Below are positions 1 through 15,000 of a DNA stretch of 64,000 nucleotides, piece after piece; the first letter of the stretch is position 1; each line of letters opens with the position of its first letter. This DNA is from Oxyruncus cristatus (taxonomy: Eukaryota; Chordata; Aves; Passeriformes; Cotingidae). Where the stretch lies: assembly GCA_013399855.1 (NCBI GenBank), contig VXAY01005274.1, forward strand, positions 1,577,371 through 1,641,370, in the 5' to 3' direction. The position numbers were made by a program, and so were the translations under genes. The notes under the pieces are model-generated. The model was not told the origin of the DNA, searched no databases, and saw only the letters and a list, made by a program, of their open reading frames with translations.

Positions 1-3000
1 TTTGAAGTAAGAGAAAGAAGTGGTTCTTTAATGGGACGCTATAGTTAGAAACATGAACTTCAGTGTCTGGGAATAGTTCAGATATTTCATCTGCCGGTTT
101 CTAACCAAGAATATGGAATTTTAACATATAAGACAGATAAATTTATTTGAACAATATTTAAAAAAAAAAGGTTTTAATTAAGCAAATACATAAGTTGCTT
201 ATGCAACTGAAGTTGCAGAGGAAGGTAACACTAAACATTCATGTTTTCATTGAAGTGAATTGTGTTCTCTCATTGAAATCTTACGTGTTCTGTTGCTGTT
301 TTTTTTTTTTACAGATGATCAGTAGAATTGAATATGTGCACACAAAGAATTTTATACACAGAGACATTAAACCAGATAACTTCCTAATGGGTATTGGGCG
401 TCACTGTAATAAGGTTAGTCTAAAGCTCTTTGTTTAAAAATTTGGAGGAAATGCCTGTGTGATTTGATTCAAGCTGCACAACTTTTGTAAAATTGATTGC
501 TAAAACTGATGTTTTGGGTGCTAAACCACAGTTCTTTGAGGTGAGAACTTGGTTTTTTTGGTGTCCACTTCTAAATGCAGTGGCATACACACATGGGTCT
601 CTGACTCATCTGGATGATTTCTAGACTTGCAACAAGATGTAAACTAACCGTATAGAACACTTAGCTACTCCTATCACTGCTGGAGTTTTGTTATTGAGAT
701 GACTGTTGAAATAAAATTTTTTTCCTCAATGATAAAGTCAAATCTTATCTTTGGCTTCGGGCCTGACTTCCTGGGATGAAAACAGTTTGTGCCAACGTGG
801 GAGCTCCTGACCTACCAGTCATCAAGGCATTAAATCTTGCAGTGACAGACTGGTGAAGAGAACACTTCATCCATCAGAATTGTGGATAAGATTAAGACTC
901 AACATTTAGAAGCCTTTATAAATAAAAGAAATTATAGAAATATGTGGATGGAAAACTGCTAATCTGTAATATACTTGAATATGTTGTACGACAAAAACTT
1001 TTTCTCAAATTACTTTGTGGGGAAAAAAAGCTGGGGGGGGTGGGCTGAGGTTGTTGCGCTTTTTGGGCTGGGTAAACATAGTCAGAAGTGCATGTTTCCT
1101 GTTGAAAACCTTACATAGAGGGCAACTTTTTATTTTTATTTTTAGTTTTCTTGAGTGAAATATGCTTAACCCTGCAATTGATATGTCGAGCTCGGGCAGA
1201 CAGGCAGCATTGGCAATGCATTAAGCATGCTACTCTATAGAAATTAACTTCAGGACAAACGTATGTGATCAAGCTGTTTATTGGAAGCAAGATTCCCACT
1301 TATCTTCTCTATATGCCATCCGAGAATGTCTCATCTCTCTAGGCACTACTAGTATTAAAAATGTTTACCTTTGTTTGCCTGTATGAATGCCAACTTCAGG
1401 GCCATGAACATTAGAAGGGGAAAGCTTGAATAACATGAGGTAACAGCTTTTGTCTGAAGAGGTGCAATGCACTGAGTGTTTAGGTACAACCATTGTTGGA
1501 AAAGTTCGTAATTCCAGCTGAAAGACAGTCTTTATGTAATCTTGTTGCTGTTAAACTTTGCTTGTTCCCAAGTTTCATACTTTCACTCTGTACAGCTCTA
1601 TTTTTCTCTGCTGTGTTGAGCAGTTAGGCTCCTTAGTTTTCTGGCATGACTTGTAGTATACAACTTGAAAACTTTTATTTTTGTTTTTTCCTAGTTTCTG
1701 ATTTCCAGTTGTTCTTTTTTGGGCCATTTTTCTGTACTTTTGCACAGTCATGCTAGGTTGGCATTGCTGCACTGTAGTTCATCTTGGTGTGGATTAATGG
1801 CCTAGAAATTGCTGCTGTGCTTACTTTAGAGGAGGAACACATTAGATTTGCATCAACTGAAACAAAATACAAAATTGCCTGTAAACCCTTATATTTTTTC
1901 CCCATTAGTAACTTAGTTATGGAGTCATGCAATGAATATGGTGGTAAAACATTTTCTGTGGGCATGGGCTTCATTTATGTTTCAGGGGGTTAGAAATTAG
2001 GGAGATAGTTCCTGACCCAAGTGCAAATTGATAGTTTTACATGAGCAAAATGAGGAATAGGTTACTTCAGTTTGGAGTCAAGTTGCTTTACCTAGGAAAC
2101 ACTTGCCACCATACAGTATTTAATGTTTGTTTTTTTTTTTTCCTCTAACTAAGTGCAGTTTTGGGGTTTTTAGAGATGACTATACACAGTTTAAAGAAAT
2201 CAGCCACAAAGTCTAGAATAGCATGGTAATCTTGTTCCAGTAGCTTCCTGTCAGTTATATTTTAAAAAAAACTAAATTGATTTTTTTCCAAATTCCAATT
2301 TGGTGATTGGGAGAAACTTTGCTCCCACCTTAAAAGATGAATTTCCAGTTCTACTAGAAATAAGCCCTGCATGCTTATGAAAGTAAACTTTAAGGTGACT
2401 AAATGCCTTCTACCTCTTCCTTACTGAAGATTTACTTTTTCTAAATGTCTTTTGGGGGAAGGGCAGTTTGTGGAACCAAAGGCTGCTTTTGTAAGCAAAA
2501 CTTTAATTTCCTTTTTTAATAGAGCCAAATGTCACCATTGCTATCCCTGGTCAAGGCAGTGCCATTTTGGAGCAGCTCACAGTTGAAATTTACGTTGTCA
2601 CATCTTGCAAATTCTCTCCTTGGAAAAAAAAAAAAATAAAATAATAATAAAAGATGCAAATATATATAGTTTTTTTGAAAACTACAGTGCTTGGTGGAAG
2701 AAGGATGGCATTTGGCTACCCTGTTCTTTCTCGAACGCCTCGGTGTTGCCTGTCTGCGCCGGCCAATGTTGCAATGTAAGCAATACTGTTTGATGCACTG
2801 CCACCCTCTATTGTTTGTTCAGTGTTTAGAATCTCCAGTGGGGAAGAGGAAAAGAAGCATGACTGTTAGTACTTCTCAGGACCCATCTTTCTCAGGATTA
2901 AACCAGGTCTGAACTGTCTCCTATTCCAACCTCAACCCCAAATTCATGTGCTTTATTTTGGTTTTGGTTTTTTTTTTCAGTTGTTTTCTTTATTTTTTTG

Positions 3001-6000
3001 TTTTGTTTTGTTTTTCTGGAGAATGTAGACCTTGCAAAAGCACCTCTTATGTTGGCATTATTCAGACATACTTGGCAAACATGTAACATTACTAAGATGT
3101 TTCCCTGTGGCGCTTGTTTAAATTGTGGAATTATTTCTGAACTTTGATAGGGCTAAATGTACGTGCTTGATTTCAGGTGCAGGTTTGATTTTTGGCTTTT
3201 AAAACTCACAGGCAATCTACTGAATGTGTTGAAGGATAGACATGCCACCCTGGTGAAACACCAGGGCTCCTGCTTGCCTTCCCGAAGGGTTCCTGCAGTG
3301 TCTGTGGATGCACGTGGAGAAGTTCTGTTATTGCTTCAGCCAGACTCCTTCCTGTACAGTTTTTGTTCAAAATCTCCCCAAGTGTGTAACGAAGACTAAT
3401 ATTTTCATCCACCGTGCTTCTAAAATGAAATCACTCCAACAAGCTGTGTCTTAGAGAAGCATGAGCTTATCTTGTAGTGCTAAATGCGGTGTTTCTTCTC
3501 TTAAAGAGAGGATGAGTTGGAGAGAAAGGAAGACATAACACCAGTTGGTAACAGGACAGCTGGAAATTGCTGCATATGAATCACAGCTCAGGAGTTTGGC
3601 CATAGAGTTGTTCCGTAGCTTTCCACAACAGTCTCCGTGGATTAAATCCCAGGCAGATAGCTGCTGTACACAAGCTGACAGCCTTCTGTTGTCTGCTTCT
3701 GAAACTTTCTTATCAGAGGCAGAGACTTTGATCTACTTCTCTAGTTGCTCTTGGCAAAAATTGTGCCCTACTTCTCCAGTTTCTTGCTGATAGTGCAACA
3801 AACAGAGTTAAGGTGATACGAGGTTATCTGTGGGAATACGTCTGTTCCTGCAGGCTGGCATTGGGACGTTCTGTGCTCCTGCAAACCGGGCTATGTCTTC
3901 TGACTTAAAGCTGACTCCTTTGCGTTCCACCCATCTAGGGGGAAATACAGAATCATCCTGAACAAGGGAACAGATTAAACCTCCCCAGGGAAATTGGTGC
4001 TGTAAAATAATACCCAGTTATTTGACCAGCGTAAATCACGTCTGTGTTGTGGACCAAATCAGTAAATAAGGGATTGCATTCGAGTTCAGGCTTTGCTTCT
4101 ACGGAAGTGGCATTTGCAGTGTAGTAATCACATAAAGCTTTACACTGTCTCCTCTGGAAGTTCCATATCAAATATTTCTTGGTATATCAAATTATTTCCT
4201 GGTAGCTCGAGAAAATGTCCGTGCTCACCTGTAGTGGCAGCTGTGGTGGGTGCAACAAGGCCAAGACCCCCACTTTGCTGAGCTGTCTGAGCAGTGTAGT
4301 TGTTTGAAAAACGTAGGTTCATGGCCTCTTGCTCAAAGCATTCTGGGCTTCCAAAGTGACTTGCACCAGAACAGCACATGTAGAACTGCTGTGCCTTGTG
4401 TTTTCATATAAATCATGGCAAGACTTCAACCCCAGGTTTCCTGCTCCAGCACCAGTAGTTAAGAGGTTTTTAGCTTCTCTTCTCCCTGTGTAGACTACTA
4501 TCTTCTTACACCAGAATTCTGAAACATCAGTACTGTGCAATTCGGAAACTTTCAGTCTCTCAGTATCTTGGATACTTCCATGTTGAGTGTCACTTTATAA
4601 TTCACAGCACTTCCAGTGTGCCAGTGACCCTTTGTTGCAGCCTTGGTACACCTGGATATTGTCTCCAGTTTGCTTTTAAGGCCGCATCTTCTGTAATCAG
4701 CTTTAAGGTGATACTGAGTTGCTTTTTACTGAGACTTTATCGAACCTTGAAGGTCTTCTTTCCGTCACATCCTTCCCCCACTCAAGTTACAGCATTGATC
4801 AGTCTGTAGATGTTGTAGTCCTTGGTCCTGTAGCATTAATCCAGACTTGGATTCAAGAGCTTGTGATGTGTAGCTTGAAGACTGATGCTAGAGTTTGAAA
4901 CATTCCTTGGGTACTTCTGCCTCAGCTTTTTTTGCCTAGTCCTGAAGGTACTGTCTGGATTAACCCTTGTAGGTGGGCCGGCTCTGTCAGCTCACTGATA
5001 GCACACACTCAGGTGTTGCTGAATATCAAATCATTGGGCAAGCTTGGTTATTAGAAACCCAAACTGGCTGCCATTACAAGGCTCCAGCTTGCTGGCTGTA
5101 ACAAAATCATTAGTGGCACTGTCATGCTGCTGTGATAGTGTCTTGGGAGTCTTACTGAGCAAAGAGCTGAGAGCAAAACGTCTTGTTTGCTGTTGAAGGT
5201 TTTGGCCTTGTGCTCTGCAAAATGGTCACTGTTCTTTGAGACGGAAGGTTGCAGGACGTGCATCGTGTGCATTAAATTGCTGAGCTGCCATTAACTCTGT
5301 GTGTGTGACCTGCTCCAGTGCCAGTGGGGTTCCTGGGGTGCTTTCACCGTGCCAGTTCCTTCCTCAACTGGGCACTGCAGTCATCGAGCTCATGTGATAG
5401 GAACTGCAGTAGTAATATAAAATAGTTGTAGAACTAAGCTGCAGATGCTGAGTAGCACAGTCTAATCTATTCCAGTGGATTGAGAAAAGGCTTGAACTAA
5501 TTCACTGTTAAGTTTTTAACTGACTAGTTAAAGCTGGTTGCGCCTCTGCACTGTTACTTTGCTTCTTTTAACTGTAGGCTGTTACATTGTCTGGGTGTCT
5601 TAAAATGTAGCTAATGCCCAGTGAAAGAAATTGGGAATTTCTTGACTTGTATAGGAATATAACCTATTTTCGTTTTTCTTGAAGTTATTCCTTATTGACT
5701 TTGGTTTGGCCAAAAAGTACCGGGACAACAGGACAAGGCAACACATACCATACAGAGAAGACAAAAATCTCACTGGCACAGCTCGATATGCCAGCATCAA
5801 TGCACATCTTGGCATCGAGCAGAGGTGAGTGCAAGATTCATGCTGTGCTTTGGAGGCTGCAAGGTGATCTCTGTAAGCTTCTCGAGTGTCTGAACTAATT
5901 TTACGTGAATAAGGGTATCCAGCCTTTTGCAAGTGTTTTTGTCTGCCTGTGCAAGGGTAGGGGAAAAATCTTAGCACCTAATTTGCTTCTTGAAGAGACA

Positions 6001-9000
6001 CTGTGTCTTGCAGACATGAGGTGGATGTTGTGCATACTGTTTTGGCTTTTTAAAGGCTGAGGCATACTTTGATGTGGATCTGTTGGAGGACTTTCACAAG
6101 GGTGCACTTTGTTGGTACCTGTTGACACCACTCTTGCCTGGCTTGAGGTGGCTTTCTGCAGCCAGGGTGTTCTAAAGCTGATGTCTTGTTTCCTCGTTCT
6201 GTTCAAGTCAGTAAACTATTATTTCTCCTTTTGCCTGCAAGCAAGACTTAAATATCTCCACTCACGCTGTATTTTAGTTTCTGGTATGGTCATAGTCATG
6301 TGTCTGTATGTATGTACACATATGTGTGTGTGTGTGTATATATGTTTCAGCTTTGCTTAATCATAAACACATTTTTATCACCTGGGTCAAAAAACACACT
6401 GCTCCTCCAGTATCCCAGCAGTGGTTCAGTGGAGATAGCACTTGGAGTTGGTTGGAAGTGTTAGGTACTCAAGAGATATTAAAGGGATGGCTTTCTCCTC
6501 TTCCTTACCTGTGTGCCTAAATATTCTAATATAAAAGTGTAATAGTGTGGCTTCACCACGTCATGCTGAGGTCACTTGGTTGGTTAAAACGTCATGAATG
6601 TCTGTCACTCTGACTTTCATTTTAATCAAGATGGGAACAACAGAATTTCTAGTGGTCAACTTCAACAGAACATGCAGCCCACAAATAATTGGTGCTTTAA
6701 AATGCTCCATGTTCTTCTTCGCTTTCATTTCCTTCAGGGTATTTTATTGCCTGTCAGTGTCATTATTGAAGCCTACTTGACATGTGGGTCAAGGAGAGTA
6801 AATGACAGGTGTAATTTCTGAAGTAAGTGCATTTCATAGATCTCAAACAGCTCTGGTAAGGGAATAGCTGTGCAAGCACCTGAGACTGAAGGAGGGATTT
6901 GCAAAGGATCGTTGCTTTTGAATTTAATTGGAGGTCTTACGCTGTATCTGCTGGTAATGGGAAATCTGTTGCAATTAGAAAGGTAGCTTGGTACCTGCTA
7001 AAAGCTGCAAAACTGTCTAGATCAAGCCACTGGTTAGACAAACAAGTAATAAATTCCTGTAATCAGGAGAAACCAGTTCTGAAGTTTATGGTAGAATATT
7101 ACAGCTGTTAGTCCTGTGCTTTTGTCTGTTGCAGAACATGTTTTCCTGTAGATAGTGACGGCTGTGCTCAAGGAGCTGTTTGCAACGTTATCCATTTTAG
7201 TAATGGAGAGTGTTGTCCTGTTTTCCAGAGCCTGAAAATCACTTTTATCAGTATATGCTCAAATTTAATGTGCCCCTTAATGTTGTGCAAAACGAAATGT
7301 TTCCTACCACAGAATCATGACATTAAACATTGAAAAAATGAGCTGGATGGGGGATGGAAACTAATTCATGCCTTTGTTTCTGAATTTATCACTGCCTTCT
7401 CAGGAAACATAATTTTGTGTCATGGCCCCATACAGGTTCCCTGAATCCTGTTGATGATTAAAATCTGCAATTCTGTTAGAATTAGCAAGTTTTGCAGGCT
7501 GGAGTTTGTGGTCTCAGTATAATTTTTCATCTGTCTGTCTTTGTCTGTGGTTTCATGTTGCAGCTGAGATGATCTCAGAGCGAGCTGCTGTTGAGAGGAG
7601 AGAACCAATCCTCTCTTCCCTGACCCATTAGTGCTTTTTTGGCCTTGGATAAAAGCTTTAGAGAGCCAAGGTGATCTTCTTCTGGGATAGCTTCCTGAAC
7701 TGGTTCCCCAGAGGGTTAGAGAGTTGACTCACCGTTTAAATCCTTTTACTGCAGATCTGGGTGGCAGAGCAGCAGTGATATCCACCAGGTTCTCTCCGTA
7801 AGGGAGCTGGGAGGAGAAAAATAAGTTATTTTTCTGTCTCATGTTAAATAGATGTCAGCTGCAGAGGGGCAGTCAGGAAGAATCTGATTTTACCGCAGCT
7901 GGGAAGAGGCAACTTTGCCAAGAGGAAAAAAATCATGGTGTGTGTTTTCCACTTCAGTGAACTGTACTAGTCTTAGCACTCGTGAGAGCTGCGTAGCAAA
8001 GTATGATGGTGTTCATGGGGCTGACGTGGGGATCTGGAGCATGTGCAGAAAACGTTTGAAGCCTTTACATGAGAGCTGGTGTGCAAGTTCTCAGTGAAGT
8101 CTGTGAATGGGTCACTTTGGAGTTCTCCAGCTGCCCCAAAACAGGCTTCTTATGGGAAGAAAGCAGAGGCACCTCAGATTGATGCATGCACCTTTCAATA
8201 TTGCTTGTTTTTTCAAAAAAACAGAGACAATTCAGAGTTTTTTCACAGAAGTGAAGGAAGGAGCTGTGCCCTTTTGGGGCTGCGTGGTCAGGATCGATTC
8301 TAGCTTGAGACAAGGTTCAGGGAAAAAATCTTCATTAAGGAAGTTAAGGCTCACATGTATCTCTTGTAGAAACCCTGGAACACTTTATAAGAAAAACTTC
8401 TGTTTCTATCCAAGCTCCTTCATAAAGCAGGAAAAACAGTTAATGTTTCTTTTTCTTTAATTTTCCAAAGTTTTTTTTTCCCAAATCAACATGACTGCAG
8501 ATGGAAAGAACTCACAATACTTACTGAGTATTCCTTGCTTGAAAAATGAACAGGATACCCTTCTGCTGGGGAAGACTTTTTACCGTGGAATCATGAGCAC
8601 CTCAGTGCTACTAGAAAGAGAGCTTTGCATCAAAGCTGATCCCTCAATTATTTTTTAATTTAAATTTTTGAGTGCTTGCACTATTTGAAATGAAGTGTGA
8701 AATGCCGAAACTTGTAACTCGTTGTGTTTTTTCCTCTTCTCTGCAGCCGTCGGGATGACATGGAGTCTCTAGGCTATGTATTGATGTACTTTAACAGAAC
8801 CAGTCTGCCTTGGCAAGGATTAAAGGTAACTTGGGTTGCCTTTCCCCCCAGCTTGCCTTTTTGATTTTTTTGAATTTTTTTTTTTTTTCCCCATGTTTGG
8901 GTATCATGCTTCTGTCTGCTGATCAGGATAGGTGGGTTTATATAATGTTTAGCTTCAGTTATACAAAGCAGCTTTTCCCAAAGCACGATATTTATAGAAT

Positions 9001-12000
9001 GTGGATTCTGCCTCTTGCGCAGCTGGCAAAATGTGTATTGTTTGATTGTCTTAAAATTTATGCTAAACAATAGCTTACGTCATCTTTTTGCCAATTATTA
9101 TTGTCCTGTTGTAGTCTGAGGCCCTTCTGGGAAATAGAAAATAACATTGTTAGTGGCTTTTTGAGTTGCTGTAGAGAGCATGGAACTAATCTCTTGCCTG
9201 GCAAGTTCAGCCTCCGTGGTATCTCCAGTCCAGGTTATGGCACCAACCGAGTGATTACGAGCTGCAACAGGCTTGTCCCACTATTTCCATGTATGGGAGC
9301 CATCTACAAGCATGGCAGATGTTTCTGTTACATGGACTTCAGTGATTTGTTTCCTTGTTTTAATTGTTTTTCTTCCTCCATATGAGAGTTTTGTAACTCC
9401 AGTGGTGTTGCAGCTGCAAGTTTTCTAAAAAGGCAGCAGCTTGTGAGACACTGGAGCTCTTCAGCTGCAAATGAATGTAACGGGTGCTTACTGAAACACC
9501 AGGCAGCCCTGAATGGGGCACTGAGTGGGAATTAATACAAATTTGGCAAATGTAAATGCAAGTCTGGTCTGTTTAATGGACAAAAGCAGCAGCTAGAACT
9601 ACACGAGCTGTGCCATGTGATGGAAGCTTTAGACTGCGACAAATGGTATTAAACTGTGTCCAAATCTTAATACCAGATTGACCTTCATTCTCTTTGCAAT
9701 AAGTGTGTGGGACTTGGAGATTTCACATAAAATACTTATGGTTGACCAAAGGATTTTTGTCATTTTTTTTTTTTTTACTGCTGTCCTTGTTAATCCAGTG
9801 TTGCACAATATCTCTTATATTGTGACCTACATGTTCCACAGGCTGCAACAAAGAAGCAAAAGTATGAAAAGATTAGTGAAAAGAAAATGTCCACTCCTGT
9901 TGAGGTTTTGTGTAAGGTAAGAGTTTCCAAGTGATGTCATACTGTGAAATGAAAACTCTTTTATTGTTTGTTTTGTTGTTTGTGGATTTTTGCTAAACTA
10001 AAGCCAAGATAGTCTCACGTGGCATTTGGTGCCGAATTATGTTCTCTGGCAGGCTCTGGGTGCCTTGTGTTTGGCCACCCAGCTAGACTGTGAATGTGTA
10101 ACAGGGCAGGCATTTGCTGCTGCTTCTTGGCATAGTTTGTGCCACCATCATTCAGGTCTTGCCGACTGTTGGCTGTGCAAGCTCTCCAACTCTCTTAGGT
10201 CAGTTCTTCAACTTCTACAGTGGTAGATTTATGCGTAGAAGTAAATAAATAAGCAAGGTGGAACTGTCTGGCTTGCCCACATACCCTTGTTTCTGCTTCT
10301 TCAAGATTGTTCATATTGTCTACTCTAACTCAAGTAGTGGAATTGGATGCAAGTGAGCTTTTAGAGCCATGCTGCAGAGTGATGTTTTTCCAGTATAGTT
10401 CTTTGGGTCTTAAGATTTCTCTTGCACTGTGGCAGCCACATGCTTATTAAAAAGGTCCTTGAGAACCTGGGGTAGTTTCTGCACGTCAAACAGCAACACC
10501 AAGGATTGCACTTTCTACTTCTGCACATATCTATACCCTTAGTCTGACAGTATCTTTCAAAGTGTTGAACTGTTTATAGAATCATAGAATGGTTTGGGTT
10601 GGAAGGCACCTTAAAGATCATTGTCTTCCACTCCACTGCTGGGACAGGGACACCTTCACTAGGCCAAGTTGTTCTAAGCCCCCTCTAAACTGGTCTTTAA
10701 CACTTCCAGGGATGCTATACCCTGTATTTTCTTTACATGCCTACCAGTTTTCAGGTAGGCTTTAATATAGCATTAAATGTATAAAAATGTAAAACAGGAA
10801 ATCTTTGAAACAGGTTTCCATGATTTTAGTTTTCACACTTAGTGCCACTAACTGATCTTGCCTCTAGTATGCTCAAGTAGATTATCAAGGAAACGAGTGG
10901 AATCTCTTAAGAGACAATTACCACTTATCATTTTAGAGACTTACTTAACAAGAACAAAGTTTAATTAGGATGAACTAAGTGCTTTATAAGTATGTTGAAG
11001 GTTTTGGTAGCAGAGAATCTGTGATTGCAAAACATGCATCAGGTAACAATTCTGGGCAAGGAATGTGTACCTGGGGGTCTTGCTGATCAAAGGCACGTTC
11101 TGAAATACAGAATTAAATTAATAAGTAGGGGCAAATTGGTATTAATTTACAAATCTTCAGCCAGTTTTTCTCTGCTATTACAGAAAAAAGCACATCTTTT
11201 TACCTTTTTATAGGGTTGTTAGAAGCTTTTTGCTGCAAGCCATGGCTTGATTAACACTGTTGATTTACAGGGATTCCCTGCAGAATTTGCCATGTATCTG
11301 AACTACTGTCGTGGCCTGCGCTTTGAAGAGGCACCAGATTACATGTATCTGAGGCAATTATTCCGTATTCTTTTCAGGTCAGTCTCAAAGTGGAAAAGTA
11401 CAGAAATTTGTCAGGGCTTTAGTAGTGGGGAACTGCTCTGTGGGACTTGCACTGCGGAGAACAGCTCTGTATGTGTGTGGTGTAGGGAGTCCTTCTGGTC
11501 CTTTCTTTCCTTTCAGAGTTTGAAAAGCTGCTTAAATGACCTGAAAAACATGTTCAATGTTAAATATTCAATGTTAAACATAAAGGAAAAAGATTCTCTT
11601 GGTTTTGCATTGTGTGATGTAACCACTAATGGTAGAGGGTTGAGCCCATGCTTTAAGTTCTGTTGCAAGTAGCTTAAAAAATTGACCCCTTGTAAAAGTC
11701 TGAAGGTTTTTATGTTTGGAAATTGGTGGTGGGACTAGCAGTGGTGTCCAGGAGATGGATTTCAGCGGAGAGGAATAGTGCTGCTTCTTTGAGCTTGTTA
11801 GAGCAACCAGAACATAAACTCAGCCTTGTGGAGTGAAGAGCATCTGTCAAAAGAAGAGCTGGTACTGATCTCTCGAGTCTCCCTCCAGGTGTCTGGAATC
11901 CAAAGTGGTTTCTATTCAGTGATGTACAATACAGCAGTCTCTCCTTAAAATTATATATATTAAAAAAAGCTCAGAACCTCAGTGCAGGCAGTGGGCAAGG

Positions 12001-15000
12001 TGGGTTGGGAGGAAGCGCTGCTTCCACAAGTGCAGACCTTTGTGGAACCAGCAAGGAAACGCTGCTGGGTGGTTTTCGGGCTTGCTGCAAGAATCCCTTT
12101 AAGTTAGTAATACTTAGCATTTCTATACCATTCATAATCTCTAAAGCAGCTTACAGAAAGAGTTATCCTCTAGTTCTGGGATTTCAGGGAAGGCTTGGCA
12201 TTAGCAATAAGGAAGCCATGATGTGTTACAATACAATATTTCCCTCTTTTTTAGGACCTTGAACCACCAATATGACTACACATTCGACTGGACAATGTTA
12301 AAGCAGAAAGCAGCACAGCAGGCAGCCTCTTCCAGTGGGCAGGGGCAGCAGGCCCAAACCCCCACAGGCAAGCAAACTGACAAATCCAAGAGTAACATGA
12401 AAGGTTAGTAGCCAAGAACCAAGTGACGTTACAGGAAAAAAAAAAATTACACTAATTTGGACAATGTCGGCAATTTAAGTGTTAGATCAAGGAGGTGGTT
12501 TAAAAAACATATTTGGCTGTTAAATTAAAAAACAAAACCAAAAAGACGTCCTTGGAGAATTTGACTACTAACTTTATACCAAAATGTCCTTGTTATTCAT
12601 ATCATTTCTTCTGGGGATGTTGGGTCATTTTAACCACTGCATCTTTTGCTCCCGCATTAACCACTTTCCAAAAACAAGAAACTGACTTGGTGTTGGGAAT
12701 GTGACATTTTTATTTATTTTTATTTATATATACATATATATTTATATATATAAATATATAACGCAATCCAAAATCCTAGACCTAACACTTCTTAAGGGAT
12801 AATGCTCGTTAACTAGGCAAGGATCTAGAGACTTTGGGTTCTGCTCTGTGGCAGCTGGTACAGTGCTGTGGGTTTGCTTCTGTGTGCCTCAAACCTGGGA
12901 AACAGAAAATTGTGAGTGATCTGGCTTCCTCCAGTGGGTTTACGTTGAGACATTTGGTCCAGAGTTAAAAGCAGGGACCAGTGAGCTCAGAATGTCTTGC
13001 CTAAATCAAGCAGTAATCCCAAACTGCTGTGGACTGCCAAGTCACAATTTTCTGAGGTATCTGGGTGCTCTGGGGCGGGGCTTCAGGTTTCTTGATGATT
13101 TGAAATGTTTCTAGGTTATGGTTTCAAAGGGAAATGTTGTGACACGTTCAGGATGCAGTTGTGTAATAACTGAAAACTGAGTTCTGAAAAGGCACGTACA
13201 ATTTTTTTCCACACAGTCTAGAAGCTTTTAAAATACTTTTTTTGTGATGTAAATCTGCTAGTGCTGGTAAGTCACTGGGATGAAACTGCCACAGCTAGTG
13301 ACTGCTACAGTCTTGTAATGAAACCAGTTTCTCAAGCTGAACTGCGGATAAAATTAAAGCTAACGAGATCGTACAAGTGAGACTAGAAAAGCAAGGTCTC
13401 AGTTCTATACTGAGGCATTGGTAGTTCTTGCTGCTCTTCAGTACAGCTTGTCTTATCATTTTTATATATATGAAATTATATCAGCTAACATGACAGACTT
13501 GGAAGTCAAAGAAACGCAGGAGTGTTTACAATAAACGTATCAAAACATTATTCTTCGTGTACTGTGGCAGCATTCAAACCTTACCAGGTGTCTTTGGTCA
13601 AAATAGCTATCCAAAAAATGTAACGCTTCAACCAGGAAAAAATGAAGTGGTAAAATACCTGCTGCTCTTCCTGAGATCAAAAAAATAATAAAAAAAAAAT
13701 TTCATAGAATGAATTAAATGTCAGACTTTCAGCATAAAGAGTCCAGGCTGCTTGGCTGCAGCTGACAGGTGTTCCAGCGCTGAAGGCTGTAAACCAGTTC
13801 CTTCAGCTGCAGCACCAGGATGTAGCAGCCTGGCTGATTAAGCATCTGGGGCTTAGATTGCCTGCTGCAGTACAGAAGCTCTGACCAAAGTCCAGAACCC
13901 AGCCCAGTTTGGGGTGTGGAGATCTTGGCTGTTAGAGCAGAAGGTAATATGAGCAAAAATGCACATTCTTGACAACAGCTCAAGCTTAAAGTGAAGGGCT
14001 TGCAGGAGGTGTTGATGTGTAAGTGGAATCTGCCCTGAAAATGAGTTGAGTGCTCGTGCGATACTGTTTTGCTCATGTATTCTGAGGTTTAATGTGCTGC
14101 TCTCCTGCCTCAGGCTGTCTCTGACCAAGTGTCGTGTGTAAGGCAAGAAAAGGTCATTAAAATTGTTGTCTGCCTCCACCTTTATAGTGGTGCTTTGGTG
14201 CCAGAGTGCAAAGCTGAGCTGACTGGCAGGCAGGAGGAACAGGGAAGCTGCCTTGTCGTGGAGCCTTAGAGACCATTTCTGTTTCCTCATGGGCATTCCT
14301 TATCACACCGTCCTTTGGGAACGAGACCCATTGCTGTAGCTATGCTGAAGTTCCTGGGTTTTTAGCAGAATTTCATTGGCTCTTGTATGGAATAGCAGCC
14401 TTTTAAGGGAATTTTTCCTCTTTCCTCCCCATCCTGAAGAAAAGCTTGTGACCTTCGAATCGATCAAGATGTAATGTCAGCAGAACATTAAAGTATTGCT
14501 TGGCAAATGTCTGAAGACTTATCTTCAAATGCTTAATCTCTTCATCAAAGTGAAGATTCCAGATTTCTAAACTCCTACATGTCTTTTTGTGTGGAATGTT
14601 GTCTATGAATGAAGATTGTTTTAAACCCAAAAAAGCTAAGCTTAAGGAGGAATCTGTGTGGCTTATGTGTTCCTGTCACACTGTAGATTAATGAAATACC
14701 TGGTTATTTTTTCCAGAGCTCAGATAAATTCTCTTGTAGTTGCTGTAGCAGGGCCTGTGTGGAAGTGGCTTAAAAGGCTTCATGTTGCCACATTCTGATA
14801 ACCATATCCAGTTCAACAAGAATCCTAGAAATAGCAATTTACAGATGCATTTCTTTATAAAGTGCAAGTACTATTCAAGGAGTGCATCTGGGAACAGTGG
14901 TCAGACAATGTCCAGATGTTTGCTCATTTTCAGGTACTCTTGGCTTCCTTAACTCAGGTCCATGTTAAATAATTTCCGAGTCCTGTAGGTTATTCAGGAT

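Noticed and set aside
13853..14296. 147-codon - strand frame in the last CSNK1A1 intron
   Set aside because: Antisense to the gene, no recognised family, and one of several overlapping frames in that stretch.
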